Under the pieces are notes generated by a model. It was given only the letters and a program-made list of their open reading frames with translations. It had not been told where the DNA came from and did not search any database. From assembly GCA_032173965.1 (NCBI GenBank), contig CM063288.1, positions 18,387,501 through 18,451,500 of the forward strand: a DNA stretch of 64,000 bases, given 5' to 3'. A program made the position numbers and the translations under genes. Positions 12,970 to 25,100 of this stretch are shown here, one piece after another; position 1 is the first letter of the stretch, and every line of letters begins with the position of its first letter. The DNA comes from Sitta carolinensis. Taxonomy: Eukaryota > Chordata > Aves > Passeriformes > Sittidae.

Positions 12970-13571
12970 GTATTTCTCATTCTCATATACCCACCTCTAT
13001 CTTGTTATGATTTCTTACCATGCTGAAAGGTTGATATTTTCTTCGCACTGTTGCTTTGGTTTCTTTCCAGGGAAGAAACTAGTGTTGGTGCTTTAAGGGA
13101 GCTATAGAATACATCAGAAGCATTGAAACTACTGCGTATGAGGCCAAGTGTGAGCAAAGATAGCAGAGAACCTGCTGAAGTTCTGTGCTTACGGGTCAGA
13201 GCACAGTGGCTGCATCCCTGAGCCCACCTCTGTACTAATTGAAAAGATAAGAAAGACATGGGCTAGGGACAGCATTCTCTGGCTTCTGCTGCCAAGTGGC
13301 AGGATACAGCTCCTGTCCATGATGGCTAAGCTGTCAGGCCTCTGCCAAAACCCAGGTGCCCTCATCCAGCCTGCCTGCTGGGAATGGTTCTGGCCCTGCT
13401 TCATCCTGCATTATCCAGGAGAGCACAAAGTGGCCTGAGCCAAAACCTTGAAATGTGCTAATTGTTAAATGTTTCGGCCAATACTGGGATCTCTGCCTTA
13501 ACCTCGTCTTCTTTAGTAGCCATTTAGCCCAGGTTATGAACGCTTCCTCACAGATGTATTGGAGTTTTAAA

Positions 13572-13632
13572 CACAGAGCCATAGAAATGGTGGTTGGAAG
13601 GGAGTTCTGGAGGATATCTAGTTCAGCTTCTT
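13572..13632 (-). mobile_element. Short CR1 LINE 3'-end fragment, antisense
   Basis: The stretch around 'atagaaatggtggttggaag' and 'tatctagttcagcttcttgg' resembles the reverse complement of the conserved CR1 3' terminus. It is short and diverged. Confidence 0.5.
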
Positions 13633-13973
13633 GGACAGAGCAGAATGTAGCTGGTCCAGAATCCTAAAGGTAGCTGTTGAGATTTTAATAGTCCTGTTTC
13701 ATGAGCAGTATAAATTAATTTTTTATTTTTCTTGCTTTCAAGAAAATTTGGCAGAACCCTTCGTAAAGTCCATAGTGCTGGGTTATGTGTCCCTGACAAG
13801 TGCAGTGTGTCATCAATTCCAGACTAACTTTTTGCCTGGGTAAGTGTTAGGAACATTTGTCTTTGCAGTGCTGCAGGCAGGATGGTGGCAGCTCTGTGTC
13901 CTTTGGGCAGACTCCAGCTGTTCTTGATCTCTCCTCACATGGTTAATTACATGCAATATTTCTACCTCTGCTG

Positions 13974-14430
13974 TGTCATGGTTTAGGAGGGGTACTCCTC
14001 AGTTTAGTGGTCCCACAGAAACTCCAAACCACACTGCCACTTACTCCATCCCACACTCTCCTTCCCTCCTGCAGTGGGCTGCAGAGAAGAATTGGAGGCA
14101 GGAAAGGTGAAGGTCACGGGTTGAGAAAAGAACAATTTGCTATAAATGGCAGTGATATAAGAAAAGGAACAGTAAGGGCAACAATATTCATGACAGAGAG
14201 TACATGACAGAAAAGAAATGTTATTGCTTGCTGTGGAAACCCACAATAGACAACACTGCTCCGTCTGGATTCAAATTGGAGCCATAAGGAACTTCTACTC
14301 TCCAGAAAAGACTCCCTTCCCCCTTTCCCCAGTAATGATGAGAGGTGGTATAGAATAACTGTGGTGTCCTGGCCATGCCCCCTCCGGGCTACTGCAAAAA
14401 GTTAACCCTGTCCTGGCTGGAACCAGGACA
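13974..14430. mobile_element. Solo LTR of avian endogenous retrovirus type, with 5-bp target duplication
   Basis: The element has TG...CA ends (TGTCATGG... to ...CCAGGACA). Read on the minus strand it starts TGTCCTGGTTCCAG, like known avian ERVL-type LTRs. The five bases TGCTG directly precede it (13969-13973) and directly follow it (14431-14435). A 5-bp target duplication fits ERVL-like integration. No internal retroviral sequence is present, so it is a solo LTR about 457 bp long. Family assignment is from memory. Confidence 0.82.
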
Positions 14431-14520
14431 TGCTGCTAAATTTCTTCTTGAATACTTAGCTTTATAATATTTTACTCAACCTTAGTAATATATTAGGTGT
14501 TTCATTTCTTAATTTTGGTA

Positions 14521-15345
14521 TCACAAAATAATTTAGGTTGGAAAATACCTCAAAGATCACTGAGTCCAACCATTAACCTGACCTGACAAGTCCACCACTA
14601 AACCATGTACCCAAGTGTCAGTTCTACATGTCTTCTAAATACCTCCAGGAATGGTGACTCTGGGGTGACTTCCCTGGGCTGCCCATTCTCATGCTTGATC
14701 ATCATTTCCTTTAAAGGAAATCAAAGGAATCTTTCCCAATATCCAATCTAAACCTCCACTTGCATAGCTTGAGGCCATTTCCTCTTGTCCTGTCACTTGT
14801 TACCTGGAAGAAGAGGTCAGCCCCCACCTGGCTAAGAAGTCCTTTCTGGGAGTTTTAGAGAGTGATGAGGTCCTCCCCAAGTCTCCTTTTCTCAGGACTG
14901 AACAGTCCCAGCTCTCTCAGCTGCTCCTCATATGAGTCACTTTCTAGACCTTCACCAGCTTCATTGCCCTTCTTTGGACTCATGCCCAACTTACTATCAT
15001 CTGCAAACTGCCTGAGGGGATGGATACTTGATCCCCTTTTCCATATCACTGGTGAAGATATTTAAACAGGACTGGCCTCAGCAGAGCCCTGGGAAACACC
15101 ACTAGTGACCAGCCACCAGCTGGATTTAATTGCATTCCCCACCACTCTCTGGGCCATCCAGCCAGCCAGATTTTACACCCATCCAAGATGGTAAGCAGTC
15201 AGTTTCTCCACGAGGCTGCTGTGGGAAACGTTGTCAAAGACTTTAGTAAAGTCAGAGTAGACAACATCCACTTGCCTCAACCACTAGGCAGGTCACCTTG
15301 TCTGCTTAGTCAAGGGCAACCTGCCTTTCACAAAGCCATGGTGGC
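14521..15345 (-). mobile_element. CR1 LINE fragment, antisense
   Basis: About 825 bp match the reverse complement of the CR1 3' region. The reverse-strand 3' terminus begins near 'ttaggttggaaaatacctca', followed by characteristic phrases such as 'cctcttgtcctgtcacttgt' and, near the far end, 'cctttcacaaagccatggtg'. Open frames inside it are incidental. It ends about 635 bp before the CSRNP3 start exon. Confidence 0.88.
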
Positions 15346-15349
15346 TGGG

Positions 15350-15980
15350 AGAAGAGAATGTTTGGGAGGCAGTTGGTGTCTTTAGCTGGTGTGGGTAACA
15401 TCTGAAATCCAGGTGTTTATTGAGCACAAATTCATTTATGGTCTTTGTGCCTTTACTGTCTTTGTCTGTCATATTGGAATTATCAGATGGAATTCTTAAA
15501 GGGTGATGTGAACACTGGTTACATCACATTTATTTAGCATTGGGAACTATAGGGTTCAGGATGTTTTCTTCTTAATTTCATCCCTGGTTGTGAACATTCC
15601 TTCTTCCTGTGGTAGCCAAGGGAGGGACCAAGTCAGTCATTCTTTTCTTTGTTTGAAATTTCACAACATAACCTAGAAGATGGTAGGGATGTTGTTGACA
15701 TCATGGGAAAAATACTCCTGGGAAGCAATCTGTTACAGATTATTCTAGTGAAATAATCATCTCCATACAGGTCAAGTTAGAGTAGGACTTAAGATTTTTT
15801 TTTTTTTTTCTCTATGGCTTCACTCTCCTAATTAGTCATGTGTAATTTCATATTAAATGATTATTCAAGACTAGAAGTTGCAACTTACTGGTATTTCGAA
15901 ATAAAATTAATTTGGAGTTTATGATTGCCTATTCTGCAGCTAGATGTTTCAGTGCCTCATTGCCTCTGTTCCTGTTACAG
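15350..15980. other. Non-coding sequence before the CSRNP3 start exon
   Basis: This holds the splice acceptor region (tctgttcctgttacag ending at 15980) and a poly-T run near 15795-15809. Nothing else is recognised. Confidence 0.5.
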
Positions 15981-16151
15981 GTGCATGTGACAGCATTGCA
16001 GCAATGAGTGGAATTTTAAAGAGGAAGTTTGAAGAAGTTGATGGCTCCTCACCTTGTTCCTCTGTGAGGGAATCAGATGATGATATTTCTAGCAGTGAAA
16101 GTGCTGACAGTGGTGATAGTGTCAATCCATCCACTTCTAATCATTTTACCC
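15981..16151 (+). CDS. CSRNP3: CSRNP3 exon with start codon
   Basis: Acceptor CAG ends at 15980 and donor C|GTAAGT lies at 16151/16152. The first 23 nt are 5' UTR; ATG at 16004 begins residues 1-49 and one base of codon 50. The product is rich in Ser and Asp ([15 protein letters not shown]). A solo LTR begins 56 bp after the exon. Confidence 0.93.
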
Positions 16152-19100
16152 GTAAGTATTAACTCTGTGTACCCAGAGAATTATTCCTGTTTTCTCAGGT
16201 ATTGTGTTGTTGCTGTGACCCGAGAATTGCCCAAAGTCTTTGTTTTCCCCAGCCAGGTGCAGAAGAACCGCTCCAGATCTCCATTCTTGTGTTCAAGGAT
16301 TGTTTATTGTTTGTTATCTAGTACATTGTGGCTCTGGCCTGCAAAGGTCCATCTTGCAGGACGAAACAAAGCAGACTGACTCCCTCTGGGCAGTGTTCAT
16401 CTTTTATACTAAAATCTACATATTCATTATTTACAGTAATCTTCCAATACCTGTCTACTTTATTAGACAGTGTACCTTTACTCTGAACCTGTCAAAATGT
16501 GTCACTACCACAGCAGAAGATGGAGGCTAAAAGACAAAGAAGGAGCCCAGGGACACGCCCAAAATCCTCCATTTTTGCCCCTTAAACCCCCATTACAAAA
16601 CCCCTAAAATTCTACATTTTCACCCTGTGACAAGTTAACTATCACTCCACTCACACTCTAGTGTCTTGTAATTCCCCATACAAGGTTGGTAATTTTTTCC
16701 ATGGGCTCAAGTCAAATGCACAGGTGTTTTTGATTCTGTGCCAGGGTCTCTGAGACCCCTGCCAGGGTCTCTGATCACCCAGGGCAGTCAGAGAAATGTT
16801 CTGGGTTCCGACATGTTTCTTAAAATAAAACAGATTTTATGGTTAGATAAGCATGATGACTTTTAATTGAACAAATCATAAAACAATCTCTCCTTGATGT
16901 CCAGTTTGTGACTTGCTCAAAACAACTTAGTCAAATACTCTTACATTCTTTTGACTTCTTGTCTGTTTGTCTTTTTTTAAAAATTTGAAGTCTCTTGGAA
17001 ACTCCTGCATATTTGCTATTTGAATTATGTATCTGTTTGTAGCTAATGGTAGGAGTTACGTTCAGAATATTTCAAGCAGGTACTGTAGGGAAAGTGCTTT
17101 AGCTCAGTTTGTTTATTTTCTTCAGCTAAATATATTGCAGCTGTCAGCTCTCTGTAATACAGTATTGGTGAGAGTTCTTCTCTAAAAAACAATATAAGCT
17201 TTCTTTTATTTGGAACTTATGAATGTTGTGTATGGTACACATTATTTCAATAGTTTCTATTTTTCAGGTACCAGAGGATATCTGTACTTCGCAATGGTTT
17301 TTGTACAAATAAGAATTTGGTCTTAAGTTAGCAAAGCTACATTTGCAGCACATATTTCTGGGAATAATAAATTTACAGTTTATGTTTGCAGTTTATGATA
17401 TTTGTTTTAGGTGGCTATATTATTTATTAATAGTGAACTGCATCTTCTAAAAATCAGGAGTTTGCCTTTTTGAACTCTGTTGCATTTAGAGCTCCCCTGT
17501 GGAATTATTCCTTAAAACTGTTAGCCAAGGAGTAGGTGAGGCTCCTCGTTGCTGCCTGTAGAGAATGTGGTCCATGTAACTGAGTGTTTTGGATGTGCCT
17601 AGAAATCATGTTTGTAGCATGTGATATGAATGTTCTAATAACTCATTTATCTACCAGATGCTGCTGTTCAGTTTGAGCAGGATGTGAGGGTCTGAATTCT
17701 CTTTGCTCTGGGAGGGAGTGTTCCTGTGCACAGGAGGGACAGGCACATTTGAAATGGGTTTGCATGTGCACTCTTGAGGCGCTATATATATTTAAGATGC
17801 AGTGCTAGTCGGGGACCTCTTTTGTTGAAATGCCACCAAGGAATAAGTAACCCAGGAAACCTCTTGGGTAATACTTAGAAATACCTTGGTGACAATATTA
17901 CCTTGCGTGCTGCTACTTTAACATTTGCATCTGTTGAAGAAGTTAGTTGATTTTTCATCATAGACTGAAAACAGGCTTTTTATCATAGACTGAAAACAGT
18001 CATTCCCACCCACACAGACCACCACGATTTTTTTGTGAATACATGCACAGGTAGTACAATGAAAGGGAATGAATCACGGGACAAATGTGGTAGTTGTAGT
18101 ACATGCATGTAAGAATAAGCTTTAATTGTAGTTGACATAATAAATAATATAAAGGAACTTCCCTTTCTGTAAGAGAAACTACAGTATTTCAGTGTTACAA
18201 TTACTAATTTGTCTGAGATATTTGTGGACAGAGTAATAAATGATAATCTGTGTGTGCACTCATATACATACAGAAATTGTTCATATTACATTTTTTTTAA
18301 ATACATCTGTATATATCCATTGGTGATGCAGAAACAGAGTAAATAGTTTTTGTGTGCATTTATAGTATTTTTTAAAAAGCGTTGTCTTTAATATAGATGC
18401 AACAGCCTATACTGCAAGAAATCAACTACAGAACCCCTCTACTAAGAGCTGTTAAGTGATACCTGAAAATTATGTGCACATATAACATATACTAACAAAA
18501 CTCTTAGTAGGAGGGTATTTTGTTCATGTTTTAAACTTATCCATCTTCCATAATAAAAGACAAGCGATAAGGGCTTTTCTAAGTTGAATATTTGAATCTA
18601 AATATACAGTCGAGTTCTGTGAGACTTTTTCAGTAAGCAGACTGAAAAGATAGTGCAGAAAAAAGGCTGGCAAGATTCCTTGCCTCTGTTACATGCATGA
18701 ATACTTCCTTGAAGGAGGTTATCTTTCTAAGCTATTTCCTGACATGTTATACCATTTTCTGTTCTATTTAGTTAGACACTGTCAGATCCTGTGTACTGTC
18801 TTTTTTCTGGTCTGTTTTCATATAGGTCAATACAGAGTTCACTATAAACACTTCTTTTACTGATGGGAAAAGGGGGAGAGGGTTGTGTGACCTATAGTCA
18901 ATGTCAAGATCTATATATTAATTCTTAAATTGAAAATTTAAAAAAAAAAAAGCTAACATGGTCCTCTAAGTATTTTTTTTTTTTTCTTTCTAATTGACCT
19001 GACAAAGAGATAACTCTAAATTGCTTGTAACTACAACTTCTTCAGCACTTTAGCAAGCAGGCAGTTCATATATAAATCCATCTAGCACAGCTGATGCATC

Positions 19101-22100
19101 CCTCTATTTGCACAACCATTGAAATTATATGAGTTGGGTCAGATAAACTGGAGCCTAGCAAGAACTCTGCTCCATTAGTCTTGAAGTCAGTTTAACCTGC
19201 CAGCTAAATGAGGCACACAGCAGCTGTGGATCATTGAGGTGGGTCAGAACTACCAGAAAATACCTTTATTCTCAGCAATTAACCCTGTAGTGTCATAGCA
19301 GAAAACACAAGACTGAGATGGCCCTAAGTGATATTGCTTGTGACTATTACACGGGGATAAGTACAGAGTTTCAATAACAATATATCCATTTAAACAAATA
19401 AAGACAGCAACAAGAAATTAATAAATCCCTTGCTTAAGTTGCAAGCATCTGAGTCAGTAAATAAAAATTACAGTCTATAAAGAATAGACAAATTTTACCA
19501 TTTGCATTTTCTTGATAAGGTGTGTGTATTTTTACAGATGTGCACATTTTTAAATCTCTTAGCATATGATGATGGAGTGCCTTCATTACTGCTGGCATAT
19601 ATAATCTCTGTTGTCTGTTTTACTTACCTTTCTCAGTCTATTGAAGCAATTTCAGTTTGATTCAGCAGGTCATTAGTCATTGCAAATTTACTTTAATGGA
19701 TGCCAAAGCATATTACTAGGTAGTCCACAGGCCTGTCACATTTCACAGCCCTGCCTTCCTATCAGAAAGTTCATCTTCAAGTAGCAGTCCAAGCATGCAT
19801 GTATAGTATTAGTCAGGACTTAGGCATACATAGAATACAGGGCTGGAGCACTCACAATGCCATTTGAGCTCCTTTCAATTGCCCTGTTCTGTTCTGGCGC
19901 CTCACTGCTGTGTTTCATCTGCTCCACAGCAAGTGAAAAACCTGGAATTGCTGTTGAGGATGTCAGTACAACTCCCTGACCATTCCCATACTGTGTGCGC
20001 TGAGGAACACTGAGTTCCATGCACCAGCTCAGCTGTGCGAAATGTGTGGCCTTCCAGGGAAGGGTGATGAAGCTCCTGAAGGGTCTGAAACATAAATCCT
20101 GTGAGGAGAAGCTGAGGGAGCTGTGGGTGTTCAGTGGAGAAAAGGAGGTTCAAGTGAGACCTTATTGCTCTGTACAACTCCATGAAAGGTTGTGGCAAGG
20201 TGGGGGTCAGTCTTTTCTCATGGACAAGGGGAAATGACATCAAAGCATGCCAGGAAAGGCTTAGGTTGGATATTAGGAAAAAATGCTTTGCTGAAGGAGG
20301 AGTAGTTAAGCATTGGAACAAGCTCCCCAGGAAAGTGGAGAAGCTGCCATCCCTGGAAGTTATCAGAAAACAAGTGGACATGGCACTTCATGATATGGTT
20401 TAAAGGGCATGGTGGTATTCAGTCAAAAATTGTATCTGATGATTTTGGAGGTCTTTTCCAACATTAATAATTTGATGATTCTGTGATTCTCCCTGCTTTG
20501 GTGAGGTACCTGCCGCTAAATGCTTAGAGTTTTGTTTTCTGATACAGAAGAATACTCACATTTAACTTAGGGAATCCCATCCCTGTGGGGACCTTGTGAA
20601 GTTCTTTCTTTTTCAGTTTGGTGCTGGTAATAACTCCCCATAGCACATTAATCGCAGATGCATCTCTTAAGAAACATAAGCAGCTGCTGCTTTCCTCTGC
20701 CATTTCAACTTCAGTGTTGTGTAGCTGAAACTTTACTTCTCTTCCCCTCCTGCAGAGTCACTTGAGATGGCCAGCAGCAGCTTATCTGATAAGGTGATTA
20801 TCACCAACAGGAGGTGATGCCATCACAGAGTCTGGTTGATATACTCCATCAGTTATCTCTCTATTGCCATTAGCATTATTGCTGTCATGAGCAAGGTTAT
20901 CCCGTGGCCATACTCATAGGTCCCGTCGTTCTGCTAATCGGGGTACTGTCTTTAGGGTACTTTTTGATGTACTTTGGTTCATTAGGAATGGGGCAGGTCA
21001 CTGAGGGCTCTGAGAAAACCCTTTGGTCATTTACCCTTTGCTCTTACCATCTTTTGATTTTACTGTTAAAGATAATGAGGAGTTTGAAAACACAAATACA
21101 TCCCTGTTGCAATTCCTTCAATATACTCTGTAAAGCACTGTTTGAATTTTGTGGAGTTGCTAACTTACTGAGATTGCCTCATTTATGTGGCCATGCATAA
21201 TGTGAAAGAAGGTATGAAATCCTTACGAAGGTGTAGCTTCTCCTGAATTATCTTCTTAGAGGGATAAAGTTCTATTTGGTGTAAGGTCAATAGCACAAGA
21301 CACTACCAGAGCTTTGAACCTAAGCTGCGTGTTTAGTTGCTGGGTAATGATAGAAATCTAAATGAATTAGAAGTGGTGGTGCTGGTTTACTATGGGAAAA
21401 CGTGTAAGCTAAGTGCAGGCATTCCTGTTTTCATGGCATCTTGCAGTTATTCTTGTTGCCAGCAACCAGGCTTGGAATTTCCTTGTTAATGAGGAATATG
21501 TTCTTATTGCTGTTTGTTGACTCACATTATGAAATGCTAACAGGTTGAGAGATTCTTGTATTTGATTTTAAAATAAGTCAGCTCATCTGAGCATTAAGAA
21601 GCAAGAAATGCAAATAAATTCAGCGAAATGTAGTGCACTGTCTTTGCTCAAACGCACACAGAATGACAGAATCGCATCTTTTCATCGGGAATAAGGAATA
21701 CCATGGTGAGAATTGCTAAAAATTGAAAATAGGGTTATAAGGCAGGCTCCTACTAGTTTTTAGAGTGATTTGTGCAACTAATTGTTTCTATATTTTTAAA
21801 TAAGTTCTCTGTTATAAATTAGGACTCTTTGCACACGATACAACCAGAAGAGAGTTTTTGCTTTACATGATGTTTTCGTTGGCTTAGAAAACATGAAAAT
21901 CGTTTTGTCAGATGTTCATGATAGAGACATAAAATATGTTTGTAAATGCAAAGCGTCAGTCATCTGAATGGGTGCTGTGTTTGTATCAAATGGCCATTCA
22001 CAGAGTTCACACATAGGATGGGACAAAGGATTGCCTGTAGTGTCATAGGAGAGCTCAGCAAATGCAATTGTTATGCTTGGGTGTTCCTACAGGGATCCCT

Positions 22101-25100
22101 GGTAGGACTTTCCTCGCCACAAAGCTGAGGCCAAGGTCAGAAATAGTCCTCTATGGAACAGCAGCTGGCATTTAGAGGAGATGGTGAGGCAGAGAGCACT
22201 TAACATCTCCATTCTTTCTCACAGGCTGATGATATTTGCAGAATGGAGAAACTGGACTAGCATGATGAAGGTCACAGAAAAGCGCTCTGGAGGTGTAGAG
22301 GGTGCTGAGGAAGTACTTAAAGCTTTCACTGAAATTTCAGTGGTCGAGTTCCAGATTATAGTATATATCCTAACAATTAAACATTTCTGCGAGATTTCAG
22401 ACAAAACTCCTGACAGTGAGGTAAAATGCTTAAAATACAAATTCGGTCCTCTCTATTCATGCCAGACTTGTCTGTGAGCTAGTAATTTTCAAAAACCTTT
22501 TCAAACGTGACTTAAATAAATCTGGCATTAGGTAAGCATTCGCATCCAACTCCTCCTGTAAGGTGAATTTAGCTTTGGCTTTACTCTAAAGGAAGCTGCT
22601 AGAAAGTTAAAGCAGTGAAATGCTCTAGGTAGGTGGTGGTGGTCTGCAGCATTGTCCCTCTTCTCTCAAATTTCCACTTACTTACAATTGAGTATGCAGT
22701 TCCCTTCAAGATTTCCAGATTTAAATTTCTTCTGGAAAATACATCCCTTGTTCTCAAGACTACATGTTTCTTTTGGAGGGTGTATTTTATGTCATAGAAT
22801 AATGGCTTTTATAAGCAGTGTTCTGACCTGGATTACCAGGAGGGATTAGGCTTTGCTGTTCTGTGCTGTTAGACTTGATGAAACACTGCATGGAAAGTCA
22901 TGGAGCAGGTGCTAATCCTTGCCATAATGACACTGAGTATGTAAAAAGCAGACAAATGGGTAGTAGAGTGTAAGAAATTCAGCATTTCCACTGGTCTAAG
23001 TGCTTTAATCCAAAAGGCTGCTTCACGCATGTTTTTTCCAGCCTTTTGAAATTTTCCCATGCCTAAGATATTTCTGTGCTGGTGACAATGAATTGCTTTG
23101 CCCTCATTGATGCAGGAGTGTGAGTAATCTGCTGGGGAGCCATATGGTTCACATTTATTTTAATGTGTCTTTGACATCAGAGAATAGCTGAGGCAGCAGA
23201 AGAAAGTGCTTATGTCTTGGAGTTCAGCCAGAACTGAGATCATTTAAGTTTCGTAATCAAAGAACTATCAGTTATCTGGGTAAAAAATGTTAGAAAAACA
23301 TGATGAGCTTAAAATGTCATTCCTATCAGGATTGTATAAAATTAGGAAGCAGATTTTGCATTTGATGGATGAATACAGCTTCAGTGAGTGCTTTTCTTAG
23401 GTGGCGATTTGGATTCTGTTTCAGCCACTAAACACACGGAAGGAAGTGCTGTATCTTCCACAGGTTTCCCAGTGCTGTAGCTCCGCTGCCCAGCTTGGAA
23501 AATGAGGATGTTGAAAGGCACATGGAGAGTGCTGCTGCACAGAGAGTTGGACCTATGTGAGAGCAAGTCAGGAAAGCTTTGTTTCAGTGTGCCAGCATTT
23601 TACTGCTCTTGCTTATCTATTGCATCAGTTGTAATATATTCTTGTACAAAGAAAACCTGGGTGATTCTTTTAAGTGTACATTGGGCTGCTAGTGGAAATA
23701 CTGATTTTTCCCTTTTCATGAGATTTAGGAAGTGGATGGGCCAATGATGATATAACATCTGTTACCAAGATGCAAGAAATAAATGATGGCTAAATATGAC
23801 AAAACCTGAATTTTTCAAAATTTCAGTAAGTTTTGCTGGGTGTGTGTATTCATGCTTTCTGATAGATCAGAACATATGTATTTTCTGTGTTCTTGTGCTC
23901 TGTCTTGAGTTAAGCAGTGTCCTTAGCAGCAATTCCAGCAGATTTAACATACTCTGTAAGGTACAGTGCATGCAAAATAACAAATGCCTCTGACTCTTGA
24001 TAAAGTGGTAGTTCTGTTTTGGTTGGCTTGAAGCAAAGGATTTGAATCAGTTACAGAGCACTTTGCGCCTGACATTGGAAAATGTTCAAAATTTGCATTC
24101 AATATCTACTAATGTTTTTGAGCTCATATCAAGGCAGCCCTCTGCTGAGAGATTTTTAGGAAGTGTAACAGAACAAGAACACAGTGCTTTGCAGTGCTGA
24201 CTGTGCTTCTTTCCGTGTCCTTGGTAGCTGAGGTGGTCACAATTCTCATATCTCCTTGCTGACATTCCAGTCTGTGCTTTTGAGTAATCAAATACAATCC
24301 TGTAAACTCCTGCAGCTCCTGCCAGATCTGTTCTTGTAAACAACATTCACATAAATATGAATATATTTTAACTCCTCCTGACAGTAGCATTCAGAACATG
24401 ACCGTGGAATTCTTCACAGGGCCTTAACTCTGCCCTTTAATGAGCTCTACCAAAAGATAGGATGTGTTCCATGAAAAATAATCCCATGTATTCTGAGGCT
24501 CTGAATGTTTACACACGTGTTTAATTAGAGATTGTCATAGAATTTGTCTGACTCAGAACTATTATGTTAATAAATAACATCACAAACTTTAATGGCATTT
24601 ACAGCAAATACATGTCAACTCTCATATTGTCTTCAAACACGTCTTCAGGCTAGCGCTGATTTTACAGTGCTGGTGACGGTGCAGTTACCGTATGTCAACA
24701 TTTTCAGGATGTTCAACTTAATTCTATTTTGACACAGTTTTAATCAGTGATATATCAAAAAAAAAACCACAAGCAACTTTGATGGCATGGCGTTGACAAT
24801 TCAGTTACTGAAACTGAGAAGCGCTGTAAAAAAATTGAAGACATGCATTAGTGGCTTAAGACAGCCCATGACATCTGCAGTCTTAACTGAGAGACTGCTG
24901 ACCAAATTTTTAGGCATAAATCTGTGGCAATGCATGAAATTCATGTTCTAAATTTTGATGCGCACACATGCACAAAAATGCACATAGTGTAAAAGCTCAT
25001 TCATGGTATCTAGTTTTTATCAGAGATGACTTTTTTTTTTCATCTGGGAGTATCTAGATCACAGACTCTTCTTCTTAGCTTCATTTAGCTATTGATGTTA

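Larger units (their letters stand above)
5100..13560. other. AT-rich non-coding sequence, likely intronic or intergenic
   Basis: No conserved coding exon is seen. There are simple runs such as a poly-G tract near 7144-7153 and poly-A near 8057-8074. A 21-bp duplication lies at 11980-12021 and a long poly-T at 12942-12969. Small open frames throughout look like chance. Confidence 0.45.

Noticed and set aside
14855..15385. Open frames around 15 kb
   Set aside because: They are inside or at the edge of the antisense CR1 fragment; no intact LINE reading frame is present.
19902..20403. Open frames on both strands
   Set aside because: They lie largely in the CR1 fragment at 20050-20489.
22181..22477. 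98-codon open frame in CSRNP3 intron 1
   Set aside because: No recognised homology or consistent splice donor; length is within chance for this window.
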